NCBI GenBank assembly: GCA_030831885.1
Contig: JAURKF010000230.1
Span: 1 to 6,398 of the forward strand
DNA from: Flavobacteriales bacterium
GTDB taxonomy: Bacteria; Bacteroidota; Bacteroidia; Flavobacteriales; UA16
Reading direction: 5' to 3'
Length of the DNA: 6,398 nt
In this document: positions 1 to 6,398 of the stretch, one piece after another
How the letters are laid out: each line of letters begins with the position of its first letter
How positions within the stretch are numbered: the stretch's first letter is position 1
Made by a program: the position numbers and the translations under genes
The notes under the pieces: model-generated
What the model was told of the DNA's origin: nothing
What the model saw: only the letters and a program-made list of their open reading frames with translations
The model's database searches: none

Positions 1-1387
1 AGGTGGATTGCCACCTTATGAAGTTGCATGGTATGTTGATGGTGCATTGGAATCAATCAATAATAATTTGCTTTTTTCTTCGGGTGAAAGCGTGAGTTTA
101 GAATTTACAGTTGTTGACGTTTGCGGTGTAGAGATTTCTGATGTGTTTTTTTATAACGTCCCGGCCGTACCAATTGAAATCAATCTTGGTTCTGATTTGA
201 TTGTGCAATGCACAGATGAGGTTTCATACACAGCTAATCCAACCGGAGGAGTGGGCAATTATCAGTTCGAGTGGTTTGTTGATGATGCATCCAACACAGT
301 GTCATCAAGCTTTAGTAATTATTTCTTTTCGAATGCCTCCTTGCGAATTGAGGTCACCGATGAGTGTGGCAATAGTGCAAGTGATGAAGTGAACATTTCG
401 GTTCCCCCTGTTCCCGTCGGCGTCCTACTACCTGAGGATATTACGACTAATTGTTTAGTCACAAGTTCTATTGTGCCGGTTGTCTCCGGAGGTGCTGGAA
501 ATCTCGATTACTCTTGGACTGTCAATGGTGTGTCATATTCCACGAACACGTCGATAAACTATACCACGCCAACCGATACGGATATAGCTCTCAGTGTAGG
601 AGATGAATGCGGAAATAGTTCCAGTGATGCGATGTCTATATTCATTCCACCGGCTCCAATCTCTGTTACTGTATGTTCCGACACAGTCATTTGTCTCTAT
701 GATGGCTTAATGCTAACCGGGAGTGCTCAGGGCGGAATCGGTGATTTGACACTCTCGTGGGATGGAGGTTCTGACCAGGACTCAGTCTATGTAGTGCCAT
801 TGGAGCCGACGGAGTATAGGTTATTTGTCCAAGACCAATGTGGCCACTTTGTTTCAGCTAATGTAAGTGTTGATATTGACTATGTGCAGCCCAATTTTAC
901 CTCGGTTTATCTGGAAGATAATGTAGTCGGTTTTACTAATTTGTTATCGGACTCACTTGTTTGCTTTTGGGAATTCTCAGATGGAACAGTTTCTAATGAG
1001 CATAGCCCCGTTCATGAATTTATGACGGTAGATGCGTGGGTAGCAACGCTTCATGCATATTCGCCAAATGGCTGTCACAATGAAGTGTCTCAGGAGTTTC
1101 AGCAAACAGGTGCTGTTTTCATACCTTCCGCATTTTCACCGAATGAAGACGGTATCAATGATTTTTGGAAACCTGTAGGAAGAGAACTGGTGAGCTATTA
1201 TGTTCGGGTTTTTAATCGGTTTGGTGAAGTTGTTTTCGAATCGCGTGATATGGATGAATACTGGTGCGGTGATGTGCGAAAGGGAGATTATTTTGTGCCT
1301 GATGGTGTTTATAGCTTTATATTGCAGGCCACTGACGCCCGTTATAATTCATTTGAACGCTCAGGACATGTTTCGATTGTGCGCTGA
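1..1387 (+). CDS. Repeat-rich surface protein with T9SS type B (gliding motility-associated) C-terminal domain, 5' end outside window
   Basis: This is the C-terminal part of a large secreted or cell-surface protein. The frame is open to the left edge, and the first visible codons read GGLPPYEVAWYVDG, the inside of a repeat, so the TTG at 8 is not the start. Counting from codon 8, SprB-like beta-sandwich modules follow: GGLPPY (from nt 2), GGVGNY (80-85), GGAGNL (161-166) and GGIGDL (242-247). Each is closed by a D-x-C-G motif (VCG, ECG, ECG, QCG). A PKD-like segment follows (about 294-364, with WEFSDGTVSNEHSPVHEF). The sorting domain is at about 371-459: FSPNEDGIND, VRVFNRFGEVVF, DGVYSF and terminal GHVSIVR. 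That domain is known to direct export by T9SS. The modules probably serve adhesion or as stalks, but no catalytic motif is visible and the ligand is unknown. The next gene starts 55 bp downstream on the same strand. The family call is firm; the specific role is not known. Confidence 0.9.
   Translation, partial: GGLPPYEVAWYVDGALESINNNLLFSSGESVSLEFTVVDVCGVEISDVFFYNVPAVPIEINLGSDLIVQCTDEVSYTANPTGGVGNYQFEWFVDDASNTVSSSFSNYFFSNASLRIEVTDECGNSASDEVNISVPPVPVGVLLPEDITTNCLVTSSIVPVVSGGAGNLDYSWTVNGVSYSTNTSINYTTPTDTDIALSVGDECGNSSSDAMSIFIPPAPISVTVCSDTVICLYDGLMLTGSAQGGIGDLTLSWDGGSDQDSVYVVPLEPTEYRLFVQDQCGHFVSANVSVDIDYVQPNFTSVYLEDNVVGFTNLLSDSLVCFWEFSDGTVSNEHSPVHEFMTVDAWVATLHAYSPNGCHNEVSQEFQQTGAVFIPSAFSPNEDGINDFWKPVGRELVSYYVRVFNRFGEVVFESRDMDEYWCGDVRKGDYFVPDGVYSFILQATDARYNSFERSGHVSIVR
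2..883 (+). repeat. Tandem SprB-like Ig/PKD-type protein modules (about 80 residues each)
   Basis: Four diverged coding repeats lie in tandem within the first gene. Each has a GG-x-(G/P)-x-(Y/L) motif followed by an aromatic W and a central beta-rich stretch, and ends in D-(V/E/Q)-C-G before a Pro/Val linker such as SVPPVPV or FIPPAPI. In the three complete modules the early cysteine (residues 68, 149, 229 from codon 8) and the late cysteine (120, 201, 278) are 49-52 residues apart, and the module period is 80-81 residues. The DNA copies are too diverged to be recent duplications. The first visible copy is cut by the window edge, so the true number is unknown. Confidence 0.75.
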
Positions 1388-1393
1388 ACGTGC

Positions 1394-1446
1394 AACTTAT
1401 GATGACCTTTGAATGTCAGTTGAATTGATGAAATCATAACTTATGA
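1394..1446. promoter_or_regulatory. Repeated TTATGA half-sites in the leader of the anchor-L gene
   Basis: The 55-base gap before the second gene holds TTATGA at 1397-1402 and a perfect 13-base palindrome TCATAACTTATGA at 1434-1446 that contains the ATG start codon. The nine bases AACTTATGA occur directly repeated at 1394-1402 and 1438-1446, 44 bases apart. The first half-site can also pair as RNA with 1433-1439. This could be an operator or a start-site-masking structure, or chance in AT-rich DNA. I see no convincing Bacteroidota promoter (TTTG and TAnnTTTG at proper spacing) in the gap. Confidence 0.2.
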
Positions 1447-3299
1447 GAAAAATAGTTCTTCTTGTTTTTGCATGTTTTGTTGTATTTAGTTCGTATTCTC
1501 AGGTAACTTTAGCAACGGTTACTCCTGCTGATGCGGTTGCGGCATTAGTTGGGCCGAACGTGCAGGTCAGTAATATTTCATTCACCGGAGATCCGGTGCA
1601 GCTAGGATTATATGAAAATGCAGGTGGCAATTTTACTATTCCGGGTGGTATTCTATTAAGCACGAGCCACGCAGGAAACTTTATGCCTGGAGCTTTTAAT
1701 GGTGAACCATTGGCTACTGTTGGAAGTGAGAATGACCTGCTGGATATCGCCAATTCGGTGCCACCTCTCATCAACCAGTCTTTCACTGTAGGCAGTGTGA
1801 ATGATGTTGCAATTTTGGAGTTCGACTTTGTAGCAACCGGCCCGTTACTTACTTTCAAATACATTTTTGGTTCGGATGAATATCTAACCTATGTAAATAC
1901 TCAGTTCAATGATGTGTTTGCATTTTTGATTTCAGGTCCTGGCATTACTGGACCATACGCCGCTCCAGCTGCATTCCCCGATGGGGCTCAAAACATCGCG
2001 GTTGTCCCCAATAGCGATCCTCCATTGCCTATTACCATTTCATCCGTGAACAATGTGCTGAATACCTCGTACTACATTGATAATCCTGGCAATGCAATTA
2101 ATAACACAGTTAGTTGCACAGGATACACCGATTCTTTGCGTGTTTATGCTGATTTGCAGTGTGGTGAAACCTACCACATGAAATTGGCAATTGCTGACGG
2201 TTCAGATGGTGCACTTAAATCAATCGTAGCCCTAGAATCGGGTAGCTTTCAAATTTCAGGCGCAGGCATTGAGGCATACTCAATTGGAGGCCCAAGCGGA
2301 TTTGATGAGATAGTTTTAATTGAAGGTTGCATTGATGGCGAATTGAGATTGGAACCGCCTGCATGTGCAGCGGAAATACTCGATGTAGAATTGAATTATT
2401 CGGGAATAGCCATTAATGGGTTGGACTACGAAGCATTACCCACCACTTATAGTATTCAGGGTGAGCCAGTAATTATTCCAATTGTTACTATTCCTGATGC
2501 TATCAACGATGAGGGTGATGAGTCTCTAATAATTGATATGTACTTTGTTAATCTAGAGGGCGAGCTGGATACGCTCACAACTAACATCGTCATCCGCGAC
2601 TACTTCCAGCCTACTGTAGATATGAAGACGGTATATATATGTAACAATGACACTACTATTTCTCCGGTTATCACAGGTGGCTTTGCTCCATTCGGATATA
2701 ATTGGTCGGATGGAACACAGGCTAATAATCATTATTTTGAAGTTGGTGACGCCGGAAGCTATTCTGTTGAGATTACCGATTGGTGTGGCAGCACGTCCAG
2801 CGCCGATTTTGATGTAGTAGAGCCTGGGCCTATCATTGTTGCGCCGCTCGTGAATAATTGCTTCGGTCAGCAAACGGAAGATTTGGCTCGCGCCGGAGCT
2901 CCGCCGTATCAAGTGAATTTTTCGCAGGACTCCCTCACGATAACTGACTATTCATTTTTTGCTGACTTTATAGGCACCTATTACATCACCTTTACAGATG
3001 AGTGCGGATCTACCGGTGTGTCTAAAGTGATAACAGACCTTTGCAGCACGAAAATTCCGAATATTTTCACGCCCAATGGCGATGGTAAAAATGACACGTT
3101 CGAAATCCGTGGAATCAACGGTTTTAGAGGCAGCACGCTGCAGGTTTTTGATCGTTGGGGAAATATGATTTTCGAGGATAAGGATTACAACAACAATTGG
3201 GCGGCCTCGGAATTCGCCGATGGTGTTTATTTCTACATCTTCACTCGTTCGGACGGAGAAGTCTTCACAGGGTACTTTGAAAAGCTAAGCGGCAATTAA
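1443..3299 (+). CDS. Choice-of-anchor L domain protein with T9SS type B C-terminal sorting domain
   Basis: This is a complete 618-residue secreted protein. Residues 1-20 form a signal peptide (MRKIVLLVFACFVVFSSYSQ: basic start, hydrophobic core, cleavage probably after SYS or SYSQ). Residues 24-275 match the choice-of-anchor L family, with VQVSNISFTGDP, the GGILLSTSHAG segment and the hallmark FKYIFGSDEY (138-147) and FNDVFAFLISGPGI (155-168). Residues 290-385 look Calx-beta-like (GIAINGLDYEALP, then an acidic INDEGDESLI). Two SprB-like modules follow, with GGFAPFGYNW (412-421) closed by DWCG and GAPPYQVNF (485-493) closed by DECG. The sorting domain is 538-618 (IFTPNGDGKND, LQVFDRWGNMIF, ADGVYFYIF, end FTGYFEKLSGN). 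ATG at 1443 is chosen because it opens directly onto the signal peptide; no clear Shine-Dalgarno is present. The anchor family is known to pair with varied surface-sorting tails; ligand and function are unknown. It probably shares a transcript with the preceding gene. Confidence 0.92.
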   Translation: MRKIVLLVFACFVVFSSYSQVTLATVTPADAVAALVGPNVQVSNISFTGDPVQLGLYENAGGNFTIPGGILLSTSHAGNFMPGAFNGEPLATVGSENDLLDIANSVPPLINQSFTVGSVNDVAILEFDFVATGPLLTFKYIFGSDEYLTYVNTQFNDVFAFLISGPGITGPYAAPAAFPDGAQNIAVVPNSDPPLPITISSVNNVLNTSYYIDNPGNAINNTVSCTGYTDSLRVYADLQCGETYHMKLAIADGSDGALKSIVALESGSFQISGAGIEAYSIGGPSGFDEIVLIEGCIDGELRLEPPACAAEILDVELNYSGIAINGLDYEALPTTYSIQGEPVIIPIVTIPDAINDEGDESLIIDMYFVNLEGELDTLTTNIVIRDYFQPTVDMKTVYICNNDTTISPVITGGFAPFGYNWSDGTQANNHYFEVGDAGSYSVEITDWCGSTSSADFDVVEPGPIIVAPLVNNCFGQQTEDLARAGAPPYQVNFSQDSLTITDYSFFADFIGTYYITFTDECGSTGVSKVITDLCSTKIPNIFTPNGDGKNDTFEIRGINGFRGSTLQVFDRWGNMIFEDKDYNNNWAASEFADGVYFYIFTRSDGEVFTGYFEKLSGN

Positions 3300-3328
3300 T
3301 CTAGAATTCTCGGCCGTGCAGAGCTTTT
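3280..3328. terminator. Possible bidirectional terminator across the convergent gene ends
   Basis: AAAAGCT (3280-3286) is the exact inverted complement of AGCTTTT (3322-3328). Inside it CGGC (3290-3293) can pair with GCCG (3313-3316), and AATT (3294-3297) with AATT (3305-3308). On either strand the structure ends in GCTTTT, so one element could serve both converging transcripts, and both stop codons lie within it. Internal loops and a short four-T tract make it a weak hairpin, and it overlaps coding sequence of both genes. No better terminator is visible nearby. Confidence 0.3.
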
Positions 3329-4272
3329 GCTAGAGCATGAATTTTATGCCTGCGCGTATCGGGAATGCTGAGTGCGTATAGATTTTTAAGAGCCTGTTCA
3401 TAGTAGCTGTTGGCTGTGGAACGCAGTAAACTATCCAATTCGTACTCCTTATATAGTAGTGTAACAGCGGATACTTTTTTCTCAGCTGATTCATCACTGG
3501 AAAGTAATGTGGTAATGAATAATCGTTGCTCTGCACTCGCCAGTTCCATGGCTTTAATCATCAAGTAGGTTTTCTTATTCGCAAGAATGTCTCCTCCAAC
3601 TTGCTTCCCGATTTTATTCGAATCACCGAATGTGTCCAGATAATCATCCCAAAGCTGAAATGAGATTCCCAAGTCAATAGCGAATTGGTAAATGAGGGTT
3701 TGATCCTGTTCAGAGGCGCCACTGATAATGGCACCTACTCTCATCGATCCACCGAGCAACACGGATGTTTTCAAGCGAATCATTTCAATATACTCCTCAA
3801 TTGTTACATCGTTTCGGTTTTGAAACTCCATGTCGAGCTGCTGGCCTTTGCAAACTTCCAAAGCGGTTGTATTGAACGTTTCCAATACGCGTGAAAGGCA
3901 TTCGGGGCGAGTTTTAATGATGAGTTGATATGCTTGAATGAGCATGGCATCACCGCTCAAAATAGCTACATCACGATTCCATCGTTCGTGTACGGTAGGT
4001 TTCCCTCGGCGAATGGGGGCATTATCCATGATGTCATCATGCATCAGTGTGAAATTGTGGAAAATCTCCATCGCGATGGCAGGATATACCGCATCATCGA
4101 TGTCATCGCTGAAAGCATCAGCCGCAAGTAAGGTGAGTAGTGGACGAATACGTTTCCCCCCCAAATGAAGTATGTAATTCACCGGCTGTAGGATCGATTC
4201 ATCACCGTTTTTTCGACAGAATCCGTCTATCTTTTTTTGAATGACAGCCTGCAAATCTTCGAGCGTGTGCAT
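3301..4272 (-). CDS. Polyprenyl (isoprenyl) diphosphate synthase, probably short-chain
   Basis: This trans-prenyltransferase condenses allylic diphosphates with isopentenyl diphosphate, supplying isoprenoid precursors in the cytoplasm. With the start at 4272 it has 323 residues, normal for the family. All expected motifs are present: GGKRIRP (38-44), first aspartate-rich motif DDIMD (79-83) followed by RRGKPTVH (88-95), KT (168-169), FQLWDDYLD (205-213) with the second aspartate motif, and the lysine-rich IGKQVGGDILANKKTYL (221-237). Phe sits five residues before DDIMD and there is no two-residue insertion in that motif. By known chain-length rules this suggests a C15-C20 product rather than a long quinone chain, an inference only. 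The frame extends upstream to 4332, but those 20 codons lie inside rfbA and do not resemble the family, while ATG 4272 falls one base after the rfbA stop with AGCAGG about 12 bases before it. Translational coupling to rfbA is therefore likely. Confidence 0.93.
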   Translation of the reverse strand: MHTLEDLQAVIQKKIDGFCRKNGDESILQPVNYILHLGGKRIRPLLTLLAADAFSDDIDDAVYPAIAMEIFHNFTLMHDDIMDNAPIRRGKPTVHERWNRDVAILSGDAMLIQAYQLIIKTRPECLSRVLETFNTTALEVCKGQQLDMEFQNRNDVTIEEYIEMIRLKTSVLLGGSMRVGAIISGASEQDQTLIYQFAIDLGISFQLWDDYLDTFGDSNKIGKQVGGDILANKKTYLMIKAMELASAEQRLFITTLLSSDESAEKKVSAVTLLYKEYELDSLLRSTANSYYEQALKNLYALSIPDTRRHKIHALAKALHGREF

Positions 4273-4273
4273 G

Positions 4274-5146
4274 CTATTGCTTACCTGCTTTGAGTTGATC
4301 GAGGATGTATTTACCATAACCGCTATTAACAAGCGGCTGCGCTATTTGTTCGGCTTGAGCATCGCTGATAAAGCCCATACGCCAGGCAATTTCTTCTATA
4401 CAACCGATTTTTAGTCCTTGTCTTTCCTCGATCACCTGCACATACTGCCCGGCTTGCATGAGCGATGCGAATGTGCCCGTATCCAGCCAAGCGGTGCCGC
4501 GGTCCATTCGCTGCACTTTCAAACGCCCTTGGCGGAGATATTCTTTGTTCACATCCGTGATTTCATATTCGCCGCGTGCGCTTGGTCGGAGATTTTTTGC
4601 AATTTCAATTACGTCGTTATCGTAGAAGTAAAGTCCGGGCACTGCATAATTGCTTTTTGGTTGCTTAGGTTTTTCCTCGATACTGATGGCATGCCCTGCC
4701 GCATCGAATTCTACAACACCATAGCGCTCAGGGTCGCTTACATGGTAGGCGTAAACAAGTCCACCATCTATATGGGTGTGTTCGCGAAGGGTATGTCCTA
4801 AGCCACGACCATAAAATATATTGTCCCCCAATATGAGTGCAGCCTTTTCATTTCCAACGAAATCAGCCCCCAAAACAAAAGCTTGTGCGAGCCCATTGGG
4901 TACTTCCTGCACCTGATAGCTGAAATTACATCCGATGCGTGAACCATCTCCCAATAGTTTTTCAAAGCCAGGTAGGTCGTGAGGTGTGGAAATAATGAGA
5001 ATATCACGTATGCCCGAGAGCATCAACGTCGAAAGCGGATAATAAATCATCGGCTTGTCGTATATGGGCATTAGCTGCTTGCTTACAGCTAGTGTGAGCG
5101 GATATAATCGGGTTCCACTGCCACCTGCGAGAATGATACCTTTCAT
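4274..5146 (-). CDS. rfbA: Glucose-1-phosphate thymidylyltransferase (RmlA/RfbA)
   Basis: This cytoplasmic enzyme makes dTDP-glucose from dTTP and glucose 1-phosphate, the first step towards dTDP-L-rhamnose and other dTDP-deoxysugars for surface polysaccharides. At 290 residues it is full length. The nucleotidyltransferase signature [11 protein letters not shown] (8-18) is followed by [16 protein letters not shown] (22-37), [11 protein letters not shown] (80-90), [10 protein letters not shown] (104-113, with metal-ligand Asp108), EEKP (157-160, with the sugar-phosphate-binding Lys159), [11 protein letters not shown] (194-204) and WLDTGT (220-225, second metal-ligand Asp222). All key residues are present, so it should be active. 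In this family the end product dTDP-rhamnose commonly inhibits the enzyme. ATG 5146 lies 11 bases after the exporter stop with only an AT-rich leader. The partner genes rfbB, rfbC and rfbD are not in the window, so which dTDP-sugar is made cannot be told here. Confidence 0.96.
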   Translation of the reverse strand: MKGIILAGGSGTRLYPLTLAVSKQLMPIYDKPMIYYPLSTLMLSGIRDILIISTPHDLPGFEKLLGDGSRIGCNFSYQVQEVPNGLAQAFVLGADFVGNEKAALILGDNIFYGRGLGHTLREHTHIDGGLVYAYHVSDPERYGVVEFDAAGHAISIEEKPKQPKSNYAVPGLYFYDNDVIEIAKNLRPSARGEYEITDVNKEYLRQGRLKVQRMDRGTAWLDTGTFASLMQAGQYVQVIEERQGLKIGCIEEIAWRMGFISDAQAEQIAQPLVNSGYGKYILDQLKAGKQ

Positions 5147-5157
5147 GGAATGCTAAT

Positions 5158-6398
5158 TTATTTGTTTTCCAACTCAATCTTGCGCACGCTCCAATCGTCG
5201 TAATGCAAATCGTCTTCTTCGTCGAGAGTTTGGAAAAAAGGCTCCTGAAATGATTTGGTTGTGATGCGTTTCTGAAAGGAGAGAAGGAGAGCGGGTAGCA
5301 CCAGCAAGTTAGTAATCATTGCAACCAGCAAGGTTACTGCAGTCAGAATCCCCAAAGCACGCGTTCCTTCAAATTCACTGGCCGCAAAACATCCAAACCC
5401 GAATAACAAAACAAGTGATGTATATACCATACTCGCGCCTGTTTCGCGGATAGCAAGTAAGGCCGACTCCTTGATTTTCCAATCATGGAACTTCAATTCC
5501 TGACGGTATTTAGCGAGATAATGAATGGTGTTATCGACCGTAATTCCCAATGCAATGGAGAAAACAAGTATTGTAGATGGCTTCAGAGGTATGCCGGCAA
5601 ACCCCATAATGCCGGCAGTTATGATTTGAGGAATTATGTTCGGTATGAATGAAATGAAAACCATTCGTGCACTCCAAAACATGAACGCCATCATCAATGA
5701 TATAATCAATACACCAAAGAGCAGCGAACTGAATAAATCGCTTACGAGGTAATTAGTTCCCTCCAAGAAGACAACCGAAGTTCCGGTAAGGGTAACCTTG
5801 TATTTGTCCGGGTTGAAAATGCTATCGATTTGGGGTTTAATGTCGGCCATGAGACGATCCATTTCCTGTGTTCCGATATCGGCTACTTGCGTGGTTATGC
5901 GCGTAAGTTTCTTTGTGCTATCAAGAAATGTTTTTTGTACTCCATGATCCGCTCTGTCGTCATTGCCGATGAAGTCGGCAATGAATGCTTGTTCCTCGCG
6001 CGGAATTAGTGTGTAATAAGCTGAATCGCCCATGTAAAAGGCTTGTCTTACGTATTTTCCTGCGTCAACGATAGAAAGCGATCGAGAAAAGGGGTGAACA
6101 ACAGTGTCTTTTAGTTGAAGTTGATAGTGTGTAAGAAGCTGTTGGAGCTGTTCAATTTTTTGAAGGTTCTTTTCTTTGGTAATCTGTCCTTTTTTCTGGC
6201 AGTCAACCAGTATTTCAAAGGGCATAACACCATTGAAGTTGGATTCGAACCATTGGAGGTCTGTTATCACTCGGTCTGTATCGGGAATGTCATCCACGAT
6301 ATTTCCTGTGGTGTGCATGCGGCTGATACCATAGGCTCCCAAAATGCAAACAACAATGGTAATCCCATAAATCCATTTGCGATGAAAGATTACGCTGC
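5158..6398 (-). CDS. RND/MMPL-type membrane exporter, C-terminal half (5' end outside window)
   Basis: This is the C-terminal half of an inner-membrane RND-superfamily transporter. The frame stays open to the right edge: before the TTG at 6342 it reads HRKWIYGITIVVCI, a basic-flanked membrane helix, so that TTG is not the start. Counting from the first full codon at 6396, helix 7 is at about 8-24, a periplasmic porter loop at 26-218, and five helices at about 221-241, 244-267, 273-293, 321-341 and 347-373. This reproduces the helix 7-12 half of an RND protein. GITVDNTIHYL carries Asp288 in helix 10, in the place of the conserved proton-relay acid. The loop of about 190 residues is shorter than in drug-efflux AcrB types and suits the MMPL/lipid-exporter branch. 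A cytoplasmic tail of about 39 residues has an acidic cluster (DEEDD, 392-396). The substrate is unknown; a lipid or hydrophobic envelope component is an inference. It is probably the upstream gene of the rfbA transcript. Confidence 0.88.
   Translation of the reverse strand, partial: SVIFHRKWIYGITIVVCILGAYGISRMHTTGNIVDDIPDTDRVITDLQWFESNFNGVMPFEILVDCQKKGQITKEKNLQKIEQLQQLLTHYQLQLKDTVVHPFSRSLSIVDAGKYVRQAFYMGDSAYYTLIPREEQAFIADFIGNDDRADHGVQKTFLDSTKKLTRITTQVADIGTQEMDRLMADIKPQIDSIFNPDKYKVTLTGTSVVFLEGTNYLVSDLFSSLLFGVLIISLMMAFMFWSARMVFISFIPNIIPQIITAGIMGFAGIPLKPSTILVFSIALGITVDNTIHYLAKYRQELKFHDWKIKESALLAIRETGASMVYTSLVLLFGFGCFAASEFEGTRALGILTAVTLLVAMITNLLVLPALLLSFQKRITTKSFQEPFFQTLDEEDDLHYDDWSVRKIELENK

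Noticed and set aside
8..10. TTG at 8 as start of the first gene
   Set aside because: The frame is open to base 2 and the preceding codons (Gly-Gly) complete the repeat motif GGLPPY, so the gene continues beyond the left edge.
1408..1440. Possible Bacteroidota promoter with TTTG at 1408-1411
   Set aside because: No TAnnTTTG element follows at about 19-21 bases, so support is too weak to call.
1499..1864. Minus-strand open frame of 121 codons inside the anchor-L gene
   Set aside because: It is a shadow of a firmly identified gene and has no recognisable domain or signal.
2553..2912. Minus-strand open frame of 119 codons inside the anchor-L gene
   Set aside because: It is antisense to a well-supported coding region, with composition that looks random and no family resemblance.
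4273..4332. Upstream ATG at 4332 for the prenyl synthase, adding 20 residues
   Set aside because: It would lie entirely inside rfbA coding sequence, the extra residues do not resemble the family, and ATG 4272 directly after the rfbA stop gives the usual length.
4418..4801. Plus-strand open frame of 127 codons antisense to rfbA
   Set aside because: rfbA is unambiguous on the other strand; this frame shows no motif or start signal.
6340..6342. TTG at 6342 as start of the exporter
   Set aside because: Codons further upstream encode a continuous membrane helix (WIYGITIVVCI) preceded by His-Arg-Lys with no stop up to the edge, so the gene is truncated by the window.
1..6398. CRISPR array, tRNA, rRNA or insertion sequence
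   Set aside because: No regularly spaced DNA repeats, cloverleaf sequences, transposase motifs or terminal inverted repeats were seen; nearly all of the window is coding.

Overview
The window comes from a member of the Bacteroidota, most likely a Flavobacteriales-like marine or freshwater lineage. Two adjacent secreted proteins each end in the gliding-motility-type (type B) C-terminal sorting domain of the type IX secretion system (T9SS), which is confined to this phylum. Start codons also lack strong Shine-Dalgarno sequences, as is usual there. The lineage below phylum is an inference.

Layout: the left half (1-3299, + strand) holds two cell-surface or secreted protein genes in tandem. The first enters from the left edge and is the C-terminal 460 or so residues of a longer protein built of about 80-residue SprB-like Ig/PKD-type modules. 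The second is complete (618 aa): signal peptide, choice-of-anchor L domain, a Calx-beta-like segment, two SprB-like modules and a type B sorting domain. The right half (3301-6398, - strand) is a tightly packed three-gene set read right to left: the C-terminal half of an RND/MMPL-type exporter (5' end beyond the right edge), glucose-1-phosphate thymidylyltransferase (rfbA/rmlA) and an isoprenyl diphosphate synthase. The gaps are 11 bp and 1 bp, so they are probably one transcript.

The two halves converge tail to tail with one base between their stop codons. A symmetric, interrupted hairpin spanning both gene ends is the only candidate terminator. The minus-strand genes share a plausible envelope theme (export, dTDP-sugar supply, isoprenoid chain synthesis), but nothing in the sequence proves a joint pathway. 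The plus-strand pair would be exported across the inner membrane by Sec and across the outer membrane by T9SS.

Nothing here is clearly a new biological system. Most of the window is well-explained coding sequence with no gene-free stretch above 60 bases. The points most worth following are the regular cysteine pairing in the repeat modules, the repeated TTATGA half-sites around the start of the second gene, the convergent-end hairpin and the exporter-rfbA-prenyl synthase linkage.
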